This document shows, one piece after another, positions 4,946-5,169 of a DNA stretch of 5,169 bases (position 1 is the first letter of the stretch; every line of letters begins with the position of its first letter). The DNA is taken from contig CACZQA010000016.1 of assembly GCA_902783175.1 (NCBI GenBank), positions 1 to 5,169 on the forward strand. The letters run 5' to 3'. Both the position numbers and the translations under genes were made by a program. The notes beneath the pieces were generated by a model. It searched no databases, was not told the origin of the DNA, and was given only the letters and a program-made list of their open reading frames with translations. Origin of the DNA: an uncultured Coriobacteriaceae bacterium (lineage in GTDB: Bacteria; Actinomycetota; Coriobacteriia; Coriobacteriales; QAMH01).

Positions 4946-5169
4946 TTGATCGACGGCAGCAGAAGAGACCCCCGCCGTGCTCGCGCTGGGCGCAGCAGAG
5001 GGCAGGGGGGTGCGGGCGCAGGACAGACGCGGCGTCACGGCCAGTCTGCAGCCCGCCCGTCGTCTTCGCGGCCATCGGGTCAGACGCGCCACCGCCGGCC
5101 CGCGGGCTCGCCCGCGTCGATGCAGCAGACGGCCAGCCGGCAGGCGCGCCGCCAGCGGCAGACGGGGAC
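4946..5169 (+). CDS. Probable N-terminus of an unidentified Arg-rich, disordered protein (cut by the window end)
   Basis: A plus-strand frame runs open from TTG 4946 to the end of the window, giving 74 residues. AGGGGAGG (4929-4936) lies nine bases upstream and supports this start; ATG 4874 is in the same frame but has no ribosome site. The peptide contains 18 Arg and no Lys, only two acidic residues (D3, D8), and abundant Gln, Ser, Ala, Gly and Pro. GQTR occurs twice (26-29 and 45-48). Such a segment is predicted to be disordered and strongly basic, as at the cytoplasmic N-terminus of some actinobacterial membrane, cell-wall or nucleic-acid-binding proteins. I do not recognise a family. Other frames here are also open because of the high GC content, so the reading frame itself is not certain. 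The region 4856-4945 holds no gene that I can support. Confidence 0.45.
   Translation, partial: MIDGSRRDPRRARAGRSRGQGGAGAGQTRRHGQSAARPSSSRPSGQTRHRRPAGSPASMQQTASRQARRQRQTG

Noticed and set aside
3620..5092. A 490-codon open frame on the minus strand, longer than the threonine ammonia-lyase opposite it
   Set aside because: It is an antisense shadow: low-complexity Arg/Asp/Val/Leu composition, no family motifs, and it runs through the non-coding gap. The plus-strand gene carries all catalytic motifs.

Overview
The window is a high-GC bacterial chromosomal segment with mostly G/C-ending codons, strong Shine-Dalgarno sites and several non-ATG starts (TTG, GTG). Gene content (two c-di-GMP turnover proteins, a GGDEF domain opening with LTGVKNRNAL, fermentative-type metabolic genes) and composition suggest an anaerobic actinobacterium, perhaps Coriobacteriia (Slackia/Eggerthella/Olsenella-like). 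That placement is inference, with moderate to low confidence. No mobile element, CRISPR array, tRNA or rRNA was seen.

Layout: (1) bases 1-330 are the 3' end of a gene whose protein ends in an EAL phosphodiesterase domain. (2) A 144-base gap holds a perfect inverted repeat, a short GC hairpin and a TATACT -10-like box. (3) Bases 475-1845 encode a PAS-like + GAF-like + GGDEF diguanylate cyclase, followed by a GC hairpin. (4) A structured 5' leader precedes a 312-residue 3-hydroxyacyl-CoA dehydrogenase (2029-2967) with an intact cofactor motif and catalytic tetrad but a diverged loop after the catalytic His. (5) A strong bidirectional terminator (3040-3079) separates it from the convergent ridA (3141-3521, minus strand). 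(6) A 122-base AT-richer divergent promoter region separates ridA from ilvA/tdcB (3644-4855, plus strand), a 403-residue threonine ammonia-lyase with a C-terminal ACT domain. (7) The last 314 bases hold hairpins and the probable start of a further plus-strand gene, cut by the window end, encoding a strikingly Arg-rich N-terminus.

How the genes fit together: the EAL and GGDEF proteins degrade and make c-di-GMP, so the left third looks like a signalling patch. The right part is a clear functional pair. Threonine/serine dehydration by IlvA/TdcB releases reactive enamine/imine intermediates, and RidA hydrolyses these to 2-oxoacids; the two genes share one divergent intergenic region. The dehydrogenase sits alone between the two patches with its own leader and terminator. 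I found no convincing evidence of an undescribed multi-gene system. The points most worth checking are the diverged dehydrogenase loop, the structured leader, the degenerate GGDEF inhibitory site, the divergent ridA/ilvA control region and the truncated Arg-rich gene.
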